Part shown: positions 1-6,897 of the stretch, one piece after another
Layout: each line of letters starts with the position of its first letter
Position numbering within the stretch: the first letter of the stretch is position 1
NCBI GenBank assembly: GCA_029239545.1
Contig: JARBUQ010000060.1
Span: forward strand, 1 to 12,677
Source of the DNA: Paenibacillus sp.
Lineage (GTDB): Bacteria > Bacillota > Bacilli > Paenibacillales > NBRC-103111
Reading direction: 5' to 3'
Length of the DNA: 12,677 bases
Made by a program: the position numbers and the translations under genes
The notes under the pieces: generated by a model
Seen by the model: only the letters and a program-made list of their open reading frames with translations
Databases searched by the model: none
Told to the model about the DNA's origin: nothing

Positions 1-155
1 AATCTAACGTCCTCATAACAGCATAGTGGCGGACAGATCATAACTCATCCAGAATGGACGGCAAAAACAGTCAGCGCCGATTCCGAGGTAGTGCCATTTG
101 ATAGCTAGGAAATGCAGTTATTTTGGCAAAAGGCCTCATTTTCAGAAAATGAATC
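1..155. other. Left-edge stretch with no gene
   Basis: No reading frame of convincing length or recognisable product is seen here. The only structure is a short dyad, CATTTT-CAG-AAAATG, at 138-152, just before the tandem array. The octamer TGCAGTTA at 113-120 recurs at 480-487 on the other side of the array. That could be a boundary duplication or chance. Confidence 0.5.
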
Positions 156-471
156 CAACGGAACGAAATAAGCCGGGAAACCCGGCTTAAATCCGACTGA
201 AGCAGCCAACGGAGCAAAATAAAGCCGGGAAACCCGGCTTAAATCCGGCTGGAGCAGTCAACGGAACGAAATAAGCCGGGAAACCCGGCTTAAATTTGGC
301 TGAAGCAGCCAACGGAGCGAAATAAGCCGGGAAACCCGGCTTAAATCCGGCTGAAGCAGCCAACGGAACGAAATAAGCCGGGAAACCCGGCTTAAATCCG
401 GCTGAAGCAGTCAACGGAGCGAAATAAGCCGGGAAACCCGGCTTAAATCTGGCTGAAGCAGTCAACGGAAC
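156..471. repeat. 51-bp tandem repeat array with a conserved hairpin in every unit
   Basis: Six full units start at 156, 207, 259, 310, 361 and 412, and a seventh is cut off after 463-471. The period is 51 bp except for the second unit, which is 52 bp because of one extra A before the hairpin. Each unit contains TAAGCCGGG-AAA-CCCGGCTTA, a perfect 9-bp stem (8 bp in unit 2) with a three-base loop, and the core of this segment is identical in all six copies. A second short stem, GGCTG-AAG-CAGCC, lies at the 3' end of most units; its C-to-T variants keep a G-U pair. Variation falls mostly in the linker. The base at unit position 8 alternates A,G,A,G,A,G along the array, which points to growth by two-unit (about 102 bp) duplication. 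No nearby cas gene or integrase suggests a CRISPR or integron origin. The likely nature is an intergenic minisatellite or REP-like element; its function is unknown. Confidence 0.95.
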
Positions 472-649
472 AACAGTTTTGCAGTTAAAGCTCCATAGTT
501 GCTTATGTGCTGCGAAATAGACATGGATTGACTTGCTGGGACGGAATTAGTTACTTGTTTGCGGCCAATAATTGCTTCGGGTACGGTTATGCGCTGCTTG
601 CTGCGGGACAATTTTATCGAGATTAGGTTGGAAGAGGAGAGTGTTGGCT
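472..649. promoter_or_regulatory. Leader region of the ROK kinase gene
   Basis: This stretch must hold the kinase promoter unless transcription crosses the repeat array. The best -35-like hexamer is TTGACT at 528-533, but the base run 17 bp downstream (TTACTT) is a poor -10 box, so I do not assign a promoter firmly. A purine-rich AGAGGAGAG segment at 633-641 is the ribosome binding site. Confidence 0.3.
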
Positions 650-1636
650 GTGAGTTATGTGATCGGTGTAGACATTGGTGGGACTAACATTGTTTGTGGA
701 TTGTTGAGTGAGGATTTGCAGCTTCTTCGAAAAAACAAACAGCCTACCGGTGCCGCTAACGGTGTAGACTACGTTCTAGTGAACATAGTGGGAATGATCG
801 ATTCCTTGCTTAAGGAAGAAGGAGCAGGCCGTGAGCAGTTGGAAGCGGTGGGGATGGGGAATCCTGGTATTGTGAATCCGGATACCGGAGTCGCTGTCTT
901 CGCGGGCAATCTGAAGTGGCACAATGTTCCAGTTGCCGATCAATTGAGCGGTTTGTTGGCTGGAATTCCAGTCTTTATTGACAATGACGTGAAGATGTAT
1001 ACGTACGGTGAAGCTGTTCGCGGTGCTGGGCGAGGGTACGATCACATTATGGGCATTACGCTTGGCACAGGCATTGCAGCTGCCATGATCAACAAGGGCC
1101 GCCAATATTATGGAGGCGGCTTCATGGCAGGCGAGATCGGGCACATCGTGCTCGATGGCGAGAGCTCGCCTTGCGGCTGCGGCATGCACGGCTGCCTGGA
1201 GACGATCGCGTCAGCGACGGGCATCGCCCGCATCGCGCGCGAGAGAATCGAGGCCGGGGAGCCCAGCCTGCTGGGCGACTGGTACCCAGACGCCCAGCAG
1301 CGCGCGGCCATCACGGCCGCAGACATCTCCCGCGCATATGACGCGGGGGACAAGCTCGCCGTCGACGTCATGGACTTCGTCGGCGCCATGCTTGCCAAGG
1401 GGCTCTCCTACGCGATTCCGCTGTGGAGCCCCGACGTGATCGTCATTGGCGGCGGCGCCGCCAATGCAGGCGAGCGCCTGCTTGCGCCGCTGCGCCGCGG
1501 CTTGCAGGGCATCGTCCATCCGATGTACCTCGATCGGATGGACATTCGCTTGGCCGAGATGAACGACGACGCTGGCGTCGTCGGGAGCGCGGCCTACGCG
1601 CAAGCGCGTGCACGAGCTGGCCACGCCTCGCTCTAG
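650..1636 (+). CDS. ROK-family sugar kinase (glucokinase-like)
   Basis: A 328-residue protein, the usual length for a ROK kinase; these cytoplasmic enzymes phosphorylate glucose or an N-acylated hexosamine with ATP. The N-terminal phosphate loop reads GVDIGGTN (residues 6-13). The catalytic base is D113 in FIDNDVKMYTYGE. The sugar-binding GEIGH motif (161-165) and the zinc site formed by H165 and CGCGMHGC (C175, C177, C182) are complete, so the enzyme should be active. There is no N-terminal DNA-binding domain, so it is a kinase rather than a NagC/XylR-type repressor. GTG 650 is chosen because it lies 10 bases after AGGAG and directly before the first conserved strand; TTG 644 is an alternative, and the frame is open back to ATG 572. 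The 3' half is far richer in G+C than the 5' half. Substrate cannot be told from sequence. It is monocistronic, ending at a strong terminator. Confidence 0.9.
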   Translation: MSYVIGVDIGGTNIVCGLLSEDLQLLRKNKQPTGAANGVDYVLVNIVGMIDSLLKEEGAGREQLEAVGMGNPGIVNPDTGVAVFAGNLKWHNVPVADQLSGLLAGIPVFIDNDVKMYTYGEAVRGAGRGYDHIMGITLGTGIAAAMINKGRQYYGGGFMAGEIGHIVLDGESSPCGCGMHGCLETIASATGIARIARERIEAGEPSLLGDWYPDAQQRAAITAADISRAYDAGDKLAVDVMDFVGAMLAKGLSYAIPLWSPDVIVIGGGAANAGERLLAPLRRGLQGIVHPMYLDRMDIRLAEMNDDAGVVGSAAYAQARARAGHASL

Positions 1637-1694
1637 GCTGCTCTGGGCCAAATGTTGCCCGTCACAGCATTAAAACTTGAATCCATATATGCCG

Positions 1695-1749
1695 AAAGCC
1701 GTTTTCAAGCTCTGAGTTGCTTCTCAGAGCTTGAAAACGGCTTTTTATT
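1695..1749 (+). terminator. Rho-independent terminator of the ROK kinase gene
   Basis: A perfect 22-bp stem (1695-1716 with 1723-1744) closes a six-base loop, TTGCTT. The stem runs into a T-rich tract, TTTTTATT, at 1742-1749. The stem is unusually long and has no mismatch. It lies 58 bases after the stop codon. Confidence 0.93.
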
Positions 1750-2100
1750 ATGGACTTATTAGCTCGAACCATTCAAGATTAGTAAACTGAACATAAGTGT
1801 TAGTAAAGCAAAATGAACTAATTTCGCGGCTATCTGGCATAAGGGGTAGTTTAATAAGCCAATCTAAACTAATAGTGAAGCTGGCTTTCGGATTAGTGTA
1901 CATCACCTTCCTAATCCACACAGGACGCTATTTTCCATAGGAAATAGTTTGGTTAGCCTTATTGGAAGTGTACATGGCCCTCCAAGCAGACACTGCAATT
2001 AGCAAGTAGTCGGTTATCTTAGTGTGCTCACATCCATCCGAACTCACATTTAATCAATAAATCCCAATAAAGTGCCGTCCAGTCCATTTACAACTTTTGG
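1750..2100. other. Long intergenic stretch with short repeats but no gene
   Basis: About 350 A+T-rich bases without a supported gene. Visible elements are two copies of AGTGTACAT (1895-1903 and 1967-1975, 72 bp apart) and a dyad CTATTT...AAATAG (1928-1933 with 1942-1947). Several TTAGT/ACTAA motifs are scattered through it. None matches a riboswitch or small RNA that I recognise. Confidence 0.5.
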
Positions 2101-2147
2101 TGGCAAAACGACCAAAGAGCCTTTATAATACAAGTATGATACCACTT
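2095..2147 (+). promoter_or_regulatory. Probable promoter and operator region of the aminotransferase gene
   Basis: A perfect -10 hexamer TATAAT lies at 2124-2129, about 45 bases before the start codon. The base run 17 bp upstream (TGGCAA, 2101-2106) is a weak -35. Two dyads flank the -10: TTTGGT-N9-ACCAAA (2096-2101, 2111-2116) over the -35, and GTATGATAC (2134-2142) at the expected transcription start. A weak -35 combined with dyads suggests regulated expression; this is inference. Confidence 0.5.
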
Positions 2148-2173
2148 ACGAGAACTATAAGGAGCGTGTAACC

Positions 2174-3373
2174 ATGACGATTATGGATAAGTTAGCGGTA
2201 GACGGTGGTACACCGATCCGTACGAAGCCTTTTCCGGCTTGGCCAATATTCGATGAGCTTGAAGAGCAGCTGCTGCTCGAGGTTGTACGTTCGGGCAAAT
2301 GGGGCGGTACGGGCCGTATTCTGCTGCCAGAAATAGAAGAGAAATTCGCAGCTGCACATGATGCCAAATATGCTGTATCGATTGTGAATGGAACGGTAGC
2401 CATTACAATTGCTTTACAGGCTGCAGGTGTTCAGCCAGGTGACGAAGTCATTATGCCGCCTTATACATTCATTGCAACTGCAAGCTCGGCACTGCTGTTC
2501 GGAGCAATTCCGGTATTCGTTGATGTGGAAGCAGACACGTTGTTGTTAGATCCTGAGAAGGTGGAGGCAGCCATCACGCCGAAGACCAAGGCCATTATTG
2601 CCGTTCATATCGGCGGAGCGCCAGCGGATTTGACACGCCTCAAGGCAATTGCTGCCAAGCATAATCTACGATTGATCGAGGACTCTGCACAAGCAGTTGG
2701 AGCCAAGTGGAACGGCACTGGAATTGGCGCACAAGGGGATCTGGGCACGTTCAGCTTCCAATCCAGCAAGAACATTAATGCTGGAGAAGGCGGCATGATA
2801 TTGACTAACGATGAAGCACTTGCAGATATGGCTTGGTCACTGACCAATGTTGGGCGTATTCGTAATGGAGGCTGGTATCAGCATGAGCATATCGGCTGGA
2901 ATTTGCGCATGACTGAATTTCAAGCCGCCATTTTGGTAGCACAGATGACACGTTTGGAGCAGCAGATGACAGCCCGCGAGAAGAATGCCAAAGTGCTGAC
3001 TGAGCTTCTTGGCGAAATCGAGGGTATTCAGGTATTGCGCCGTGATCCTGGTATTACGCGGCATGCTTACCATTTGTATATGTTCAAGCTGGATTCTGCT
3101 TTTGCAGATCGGATCGATAAGAATGACGTGATTGCCAAATTGGTGGCAGAGGGCATTCCTGCGTCTTCCGGTTACGTATCGCTTAATCAGAACAAGGCTG
3201 TTATCCATGAAACGAAAAAGTGGACGGGCGACGAACGCATATACAGCTGCCCAGTCAGCGAACGTCTATGTGATAAAGAAGTGCTATGGCTGCATCAGAA
3301 CATGCTGCTCGGAGATGAGTCTGACGTGCATGATATCGTGAATGCGGTTCGAAAAGTAATCGGTTCCTACTAA
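2174..3373 (+). CDS. DegT/DnrJ/EryC1/StrS-family PLP-dependent aminotransferase
   Basis: A 399-residue fold-type I aminotransferase of the sugar/AHBA-synthase class. These enzymes put an amino group on a keto-sugar, keto-inositol or related ketone, using glutamine or glutamate as donor. The Schiff-base lysine is K199 in SFQSSKNINAGEGG. D170 in IEDSAQAVGA should contact the PLP ring nitrogen, and NGT (72-74) the cofactor phosphate. The opening LAVDGGTPIRTKPFPAWP resembles scyllo-inosose, AHBA and carbohydrate-catabolism members more than the lipopolysaccharide aminosugar enzymes, but the substrate cannot be fixed. ATG 2174 has TAAGGAG (2158-2164) nine bases upstream; ATG 2183 is a less likely alternative. 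The gene stands alone between a promoter with dyads and a terminator. No dehydrogenase or nucleotide-sugar gene, which biosynthetic clusters usually carry, is adjacent. Confidence 0.92.
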   Translation: MTIMDKLAVDGGTPIRTKPFPAWPIFDELEEQLLLEVVRSGKWGGTGRILLPEIEEKFAAAHDAKYAVSIVNGTVAITIALQAAGVQPGDEVIMPPYTFIATASSALLFGAIPVFVDVEADTLLLDPEKVEAAITPKTKAIIAVHIGGAPADLTRLKAIAAKHNLRLIEDSAQAVGAKWNGTGIGAQGDLGTFSFQSSKNINAGEGGMILTNDEALADMAWSLTNVGRIRNGGWYQHEHIGWNLRMTEFQAAILVAQMTRLEQQMTAREKNAKVLTELLGEIEGIQVLRRDPGITRHAYHLYMFKLDSAFADRIDKNDVIAKLVAEGIPASSGYVSLNQNKAVIHETKKWTGDERIYSCPVSERLCDKEVLWLHQNMLLGDESDVHDIVNAVRKVIGSY

Positions 3374-3389
3374 TTTCAGTATTTTAAAT

Positions 3390-3420
3390 CCTTGGCCGCT
3401 AAGGCCAGGGTTATTTTTCT
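3390..3420 (+). terminator. Terminator of the aminotransferase gene
   Basis: An 8-bp stem, CCTTGGCC with GGCCAGGG (one G-U pair), closes the loop GCTAA and is followed by TTATTTTTCT. It begins 17 bases after the stop codon and separates this gene from the regulator downstream. Confidence 0.88.
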
Positions 3421-3434
3421 AGGAAAATATAGTT

Positions 3435-3495
3435 ATAGGAATGAACCTATTTTACAAAACCGCACCATGTAAGGTAATATAGTAATAAAGTACTT
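3435..3495 (+). promoter_or_regulatory. Promoter of the GntR/sugar-binding fusion gene, with dyads
   Basis: A housekeeping-type promoter: -35 TTTACA (3451-3456) and -10 TAATAT (3475-3480), 18 bp apart. An inverted repeat ATAGG-N6-CCTAT (3435-3450) sits directly upstream of the -35. A perfect palindrome AAGTACTT (3488-3495) covers the predicted transcription start. Either dyad would be a natural place for autoregulation by the downstream product. Confidence 0.6.
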
Positions 3496-3513
3496 ATATT
3501 GGGGCGGACTAAC

Positions 3514-4926
3514 TTGTTAAGAAGAAGAAATTTATTTCAGGAAAAGTATAATTCGTTTCTTTCAGAACTGAGAAATGAAATATTAAGCGGTTCCATCAAG
3601 CCTGGTGAGTTCATTCTGCCCGAAAATACTCTTAGCGAGAAGTACAAAATCAGTCGGGTTTCTGTCCGGAAGGTATTGGCTCTTTTGGTTGAAGAGGGGC
3701 TTATTGAGAAGATTGCGGGTAAGGGTAATCGAATCAAGCTTCCGGAGGAAGAGATTCCGCGTCAAACGATTAAGTTAACATGGTTTTCGGGCTCCTATGA
3801 GACGGATATTATTAAAATGATTATTGATCGTTATGAGCAAACTCATCCGTACGTTCATGTAGAATTAATTATTTTGCCTGTAGATTATTACGCAGAGCGT
3901 GTTACGGAGATGATTGAAGAGGGAGTAGGCCCTGATATCTTTTTTGTTTCGGACGCACATTTCCGTATATTCGAGAAGATGGACAAGCTTCACCTGTTCG
4001 AGCCGTACAATCCTGTCGGCATTGATGCGGAGAAGGACAGCTATCCTGTCATTTTCGAGATGTTCAAACAAGCAGAGCAGCTATTGGCTGTGCCTGTTCA
4101 TTTTTCTCCGGTAGTTATTTGTTACAATAAGGATGCCTTAGACAGAGCTGGCATTCCTGAGGATGATTATAATTCCATGCAGAATTGGGATGATTTGATC
4201 CGAATTGCCAAGCAATGCACATCTAAAGCGGATGACGATGGTAGGATGGAGCAGTACGGGTTCTGTTTTTCTTCCTCTACGAATCGTTGGCCTGCTTTTA
4301 TTTTACAGAATGGCGGAAGATTCGTCTCTCAGGATGGGACACATGGCGAGTTTGCCGATATTCGCAATGTCGAGGCTTTGCAATTTTGTTTAGATCTAAT
4401 GTACAAGCATCAAGTATCCCCCATTTATTCACATGGGAGCAGCTTCCTTGCCGAGAATTTGTTCAAAAAATCACATACTGCCATGATCATGTCCACTTAT
4501 TACTTCATGAATGAATTCCGCGGGACAGGGGTCAAATGGGATGTTCTTCCTTTACCGGGGAATCAAGACAAAGCTACGATTCTTCTTGGTGGTGCTCTTG
4601 GCATTAACAAGTACGGTGACAAAATAAAAGTGGCTCAAAGCCTATTGGAATTCATGGTAGGGACAGAAGCACAAACTCTTTTGAAACGTCACGGCTGCAC
4701 CATACCAGCGCGACGAACTATCGCTGAGGATGATCAACTGCTGAATCTGGACATTCATCCCGTGCATTATAATGCATTCAAGGATGTAATGCCTTATGCG
4801 AATTCCTTACAAGGTATGAGCCTTACGAATGATCATCTGCACATCCTGAATAACGAGCTTCATGTTTTATGGGCCAATATGGAAACTCCAGAATCTGCAT
4901 GCAATCGAATTAATAAGTTGTTGTGA
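3514..4926 (+). CDS. One-component regulator: GntR winged helix fused to a family 1 solute-binding domain
   Basis: A 470-residue protein with two modules. Residues about 10-76 form a GntR-type winged helix (ILSGSIKPGEFILPE, then a helix-turn-helix SEKYKISRVSVRKVLALL and the wing KIAGKGNRI). Residues about 86-470 match ABC sugar-binding proteins of the MalE-like family 1: a strand/helix start LTWFSGSYETD, the hinge GPDIFFVSD, LQNGGRFVSQDGTH in the central lobe, and LGINKYGDKIKVAQSLLEFM near the end. There is no signal peptide, lipobox or membrane segment, so the sensor domain must work in the cytoplasm. It probably binds a sugar or oligosaccharide and changes DNA binding directly. TTG 3514 follows GGGGCGG by about seven bases; TTG 3499 is the alternative, with no binding site. 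No ABC permease is adjacent. Its likely targets are its own promoter and perhaps the aminotransferase gene. Domain calls are confident; ligand and targets are unknown. Confidence 0.88.
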   Translation: MLRRRNLFQEKYNSFLSELRNEILSGSIKPGEFILPENTLSEKYKISRVSVRKVLALLVEEGLIEKIAGKGNRIKLPEEEIPRQTIKLTWFSGSYETDIIKMIIDRYEQTHPYVHVELIILPVDYYAERVTEMIEEGVGPDIFFVSDAHFRIFEKMDKLHLFEPYNPVGIDAEKDSYPVIFEMFKQAEQLLAVPVHFSPVVICYNKDALDRAGIPEDDYNSMQNWDDLIRIAKQCTSKADDDGRMEQYGFCFSSSTNRWPAFILQNGGRFVSQDGTHGEFADIRNVEALQFCLDLMYKHQVSPIYSHGSSFLAENLFKKSHTAMIMSTYYFMNEFRGTGVKWDVLPLPGNQDKATILLGGALGINKYGDKIKVAQSLLEFMVGTEAQTLLKRHGCTIPARRTIAEDDQLLNLDIHPVHYNAFKDVMPYANSLQGMSLTNDHLHILNNELHVLWANMETPESACNRINKLL

Positions 4927-4986
4927 GAGCACTTGTCGACCGAATACTTCAATGCCATTAATTAAACGTGCAACCTTTCAATCAAG

Positions 4987-5018
4987 ACCTCCGGAGCAGT
5001 ACTTCTGGAGGTTTTTTC
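4987..5018 (+). terminator. Terminator of the GntR fusion gene
   Basis: A stem of about 10 bp, ACCTCCGGAG against TTCTGGAGGT (with G-U pairs), closes a short loop and is followed by six T at 5012-5017. It begins about 60 bases after the stop codon. Confidence 0.88.
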
Positions 5019-5103
5019 TGTTGTGCCCAGCATGGGAGTTAACTTATCCTTAACCTGACAACATTGGGGGTAAGAGGGGCAGGTCACTGGTTTAGATTCC
5101 CAA

Positions 5104-5148
5104 CAACAAGAAACCCTCCAGAGCTGCACTCCAGAGGGTTTCTTTCTT
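5104..5148 (-). terminator. Terminator of the FAD oxidoreductase gene, possibly bidirectional
   Basis: AAACCCTC (5111-5118) pairs with GAGGGTTT (5134-5141), and an inner GAG/CTC pair extends the stem past a small internal loop. On the minus strand the stem runs into TTTCTTGTTGTTG, and on the plus strand into TTTCTTTCTT. It lies 23 bases beyond the minus-strand stop codon and could also stop transcription arriving from the left. Confidence 0.75.
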
Positions 5149-5163
5149 CCTGTATTAATTTCC

Positions 5164-6831
5164 TTACTTCGGTGCTTTCCGAGTCTGAATATATTCCGGG
5201 TATACGATCTCGCCTGTGTCGAGCTTGGCGATCTCCTCTTTAGTCCAGCCGGCAATTTTGTTGTTCCCTTTGACGTTCGTCAGCTTGATCTTGTATTGGC
5301 TCTCCAGATAGGTGTGCAATATTTTCATATCCTCTTCCTTCACCTCGCGCAGCTTCTTCTTGCCATGAATCTGGCCTAGAATGACTCCAATGGATTCAGC
5401 CGCAAGTCCCGTATTCGGTTGAATTCGGGCGCTTCCATAGGCGATTGCGGAGGAACCGACGTTTTTGCCTGCCATAATTACATTGTCGTAATCACGCAGC
5501 AGGAAGCTGCGCAGAGGCATGCCGTATTTGTCGGGCCGACCCATCTCAATGCCCCATTTGCTAACGCTGATTCCTTGCAGATCGAGTGGATAACCGGCAA
5601 TACTCACATTGTCCCAGAACATGTTGGCACCCAGCATATCGGATGGCTTCAATACGTAATCCGTCTCGTAATGGTCGTATTCACGTATGTACAAGTAATC
5701 GGGAAATCCGTTTAACTCAGCATTCTCCCACCCGACTATGCTTTTGCGGAAGTGGTCGAGAATAAGCGGCATCTCCTTCTTTCCCATCTCCATTCCTTCG
5801 GCAACGGACTTCGGATCGGAGGGATCAATGGTGTAGAGGAGCAAAGCGTTAATAATGACCTCGCCATCACGCTGGTAGACTGCATTCAATCCCCGCAGGA
5901 ATACACGGTCATTCGTAGCTTTGTATGCACTCGTCATGCCGCTCAGCCCAATTGCGAAGCTTTCGTTCACATAACCGCCGCCGTATTTTTTGCTTCGTTC
6001 AGCAGAAGTCAGGGCATTGAAGCTTGTGTTGAATTTGTTCCAATCGACGCCTTTGAACTTCATCATAAATCCGGCGCTCATGTATTCAATTTGGTTGGTC
6101 TTATGGAAAGCTTCAAGTCCAGGCATACGAGTAACCTTAAGCTTGCTCGCCATGGCAGCATGATCGGTGTTCTCCACCCAGTACTCCGCTTCTACTACTT
6201 TTTGCTGCTTGTCTTTGGTCACATAAGAGATCGAATGCACAGCATTTTGAGTTTGTTTGCCTTGAGTAGTATTCACATTCTGCAGCGTAACACCGGATTC
6301 AATCGGAATATTTTTGTTCAGAGTATCCCAATATTGTACGTATTCCTGCTTTTTGCGAATTTTGCCGTTCTTGAATCCGTCGAACAGCTGCTTGATCCGC
6401 CCTTGAACCAAGGATCTGCCCTGTTCATCCTTCGTTTCGTCGAGAAATAACATTTCTCCTGCGATCAGCTGTCCACCAACCTCAGTCCGCGGATCGAGCA
6501 CGACTACCTTCAAGCCTTCATCGGTTGCGGCTCTGGCCAGATACATGCCTTCCATCTCGGTCCCAATAATTACAATATCAGCCTTCTCCGTCACTGGTGT
6601 AGGAGTAGGGGAGGGGGAAGGTGAGGTAGGCGTAGCAAGGGGAAGTGGGCTGTTTCCGGGATTCGACACGTTCGATGGATCCTGGGTCTTTGGGCCTGTT
6701 TGTTCTATGGCTAATTTGCTTGTGTCTTCTCGATTGATCACTAAGAAAACGGTTACCCCAATGGCTGCAAGGACCATTAATGCAATGAGCCACAGCACGG
6801 GTTTTTTGTTCGTTGAACCTCTCGGATTCAT
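5164..6831 (-). CDS. Membrane-anchored FAD-dependent oxidoreductase
   Basis: A 555-residue protein. A basic N-terminus (MNPRGSTNKK) precedes one hydrophobic helix at about 11-32, then a Pro/Ser/Thr-rich linker (about 55-80) and an FAD-binding Rossmann start ADIVIIGTEMEG (about 84-95). The GxExEG form of the glycine loop, together with VVLDPRTEVGGQL at about 109-121, fits the FAD_oxidored (PF12831) group rather than classical amine oxidases. A late motif with NVIMAGKNVGSSAIAYGSAR and a TGLAAESIGVILG helix fits the C-terminal part of the FAD site. Positive-inside topology puts the enzyme domain outside the cytoplasmic membrane, tethered by a flexible stalk. The substrate is unknown; relatives are often loosely called xanthan lyases without proof. 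The start is set by AAGGAG (6842-6847), 10 bases before ATG 6831, rather than the upstream ATG 6864. It is a single gene between its own leader and terminator. Confidence 0.85.
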   Translation of the reverse strand: MNPRGSTNKKPVLWLIALMVLAAIGVTVFLVINREDTSKLAIEQTGPKTQDPSNVSNPGNSPLPLATPTSPSPSPTPTPVTEKADIVIIGTEMEGMYLARAATDEGLKVVVLDPRTEVGGQLIAGEMLFLDETKDEQGRSLVQGRIKQLFDGFKNGKIRKKQEYVQYWDTLNKNIPIESGVTLQNVNTTQGKQTQNAVHSISYVTKDKQQKVVEAEYWVENTDHAAMASKLKVTRMPGLEAFHKTNQIEYMSAGFMMKFKGVDWNKFNTSFNALTSAERSKKYGGGYVNESFAIGLSGMTSAYKATNDRVFLRGLNAVYQRDGEVIINALLLYTIDPSDPKSVAEGMEMGKKEMPLILDHFRKSIVGWENAELNGFPDYLYIREYDHYETDYVLKPSDMLGANMFWDNVSIAGYPLDLQGISVSKWGIEMGRPDKYGMPLRSFLLRDYDNVIMAGKNVGSSAIAYGSARIQPNTGLAAESIGVILGQIHGKKKLREVKEEDMKILHTYLESQYKIKLTNVKGNNKIAGWTKEEIAKLDTGEIVYPEYIQTRKAPK

Positions 6832-6858
6832 GTACGGGTCACTCCTTTTTGTTCTATT

Positions 6859-6897
6859 GCGCATTAGCGTATATACGGATACGAAGCGCTAATGTGC
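6859..6897 (-). promoter_or_regulatory. Inverted repeat just upstream of the FAD oxidoreductase ribosome binding site
   Basis: An 11-bp inverted repeat (6859-6869 with 6887-6897; core CATTAGCG/CGCTAATG; one G-U pair as RNA) encloses 17 bases. It lies 12 bases upstream of the AAGGAG of the minus-strand gene. It could be an operator or, if transcribed, a leader hairpin. No clear -35/-10 pair could be assigned on the minus strand between 6898 and 6960. Confidence 0.45.

Noticed and set aside
187..465. Minus-strand frame encoding a 17-residue repeat peptide through the tandem array
   Set aside because: It exists because 51 bp is 17 codons. It starts at TTG with no ribosome binding site and is thrown out of register by the 52-bp unit.
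156..471. CRISPR array
   Set aside because: The whole 51-bp unit is repeated, with no unique spacers, and there are no cas genes.
572..649. Extended N-terminus for the ROK kinase starting at ATG 572
   Set aside because: The extra residues are Cys/Arg-rich, unlike the family, and have no ribosome binding site. AGGAG sits properly before GTG 650.
2101..2116. Catabolite-repression (cre) site at the aminotransferase promoter
   Set aside because: The TG...CG...CA spacing does not match the cre consensus: the CG is two bases too far from the TG.
5752..6450. Plus-strand frame of 232 codons opposite the FAD oxidoreductase
   Set aside because: No ribosome binding site or family match; the opposite strand carries an intact flavoprotein.
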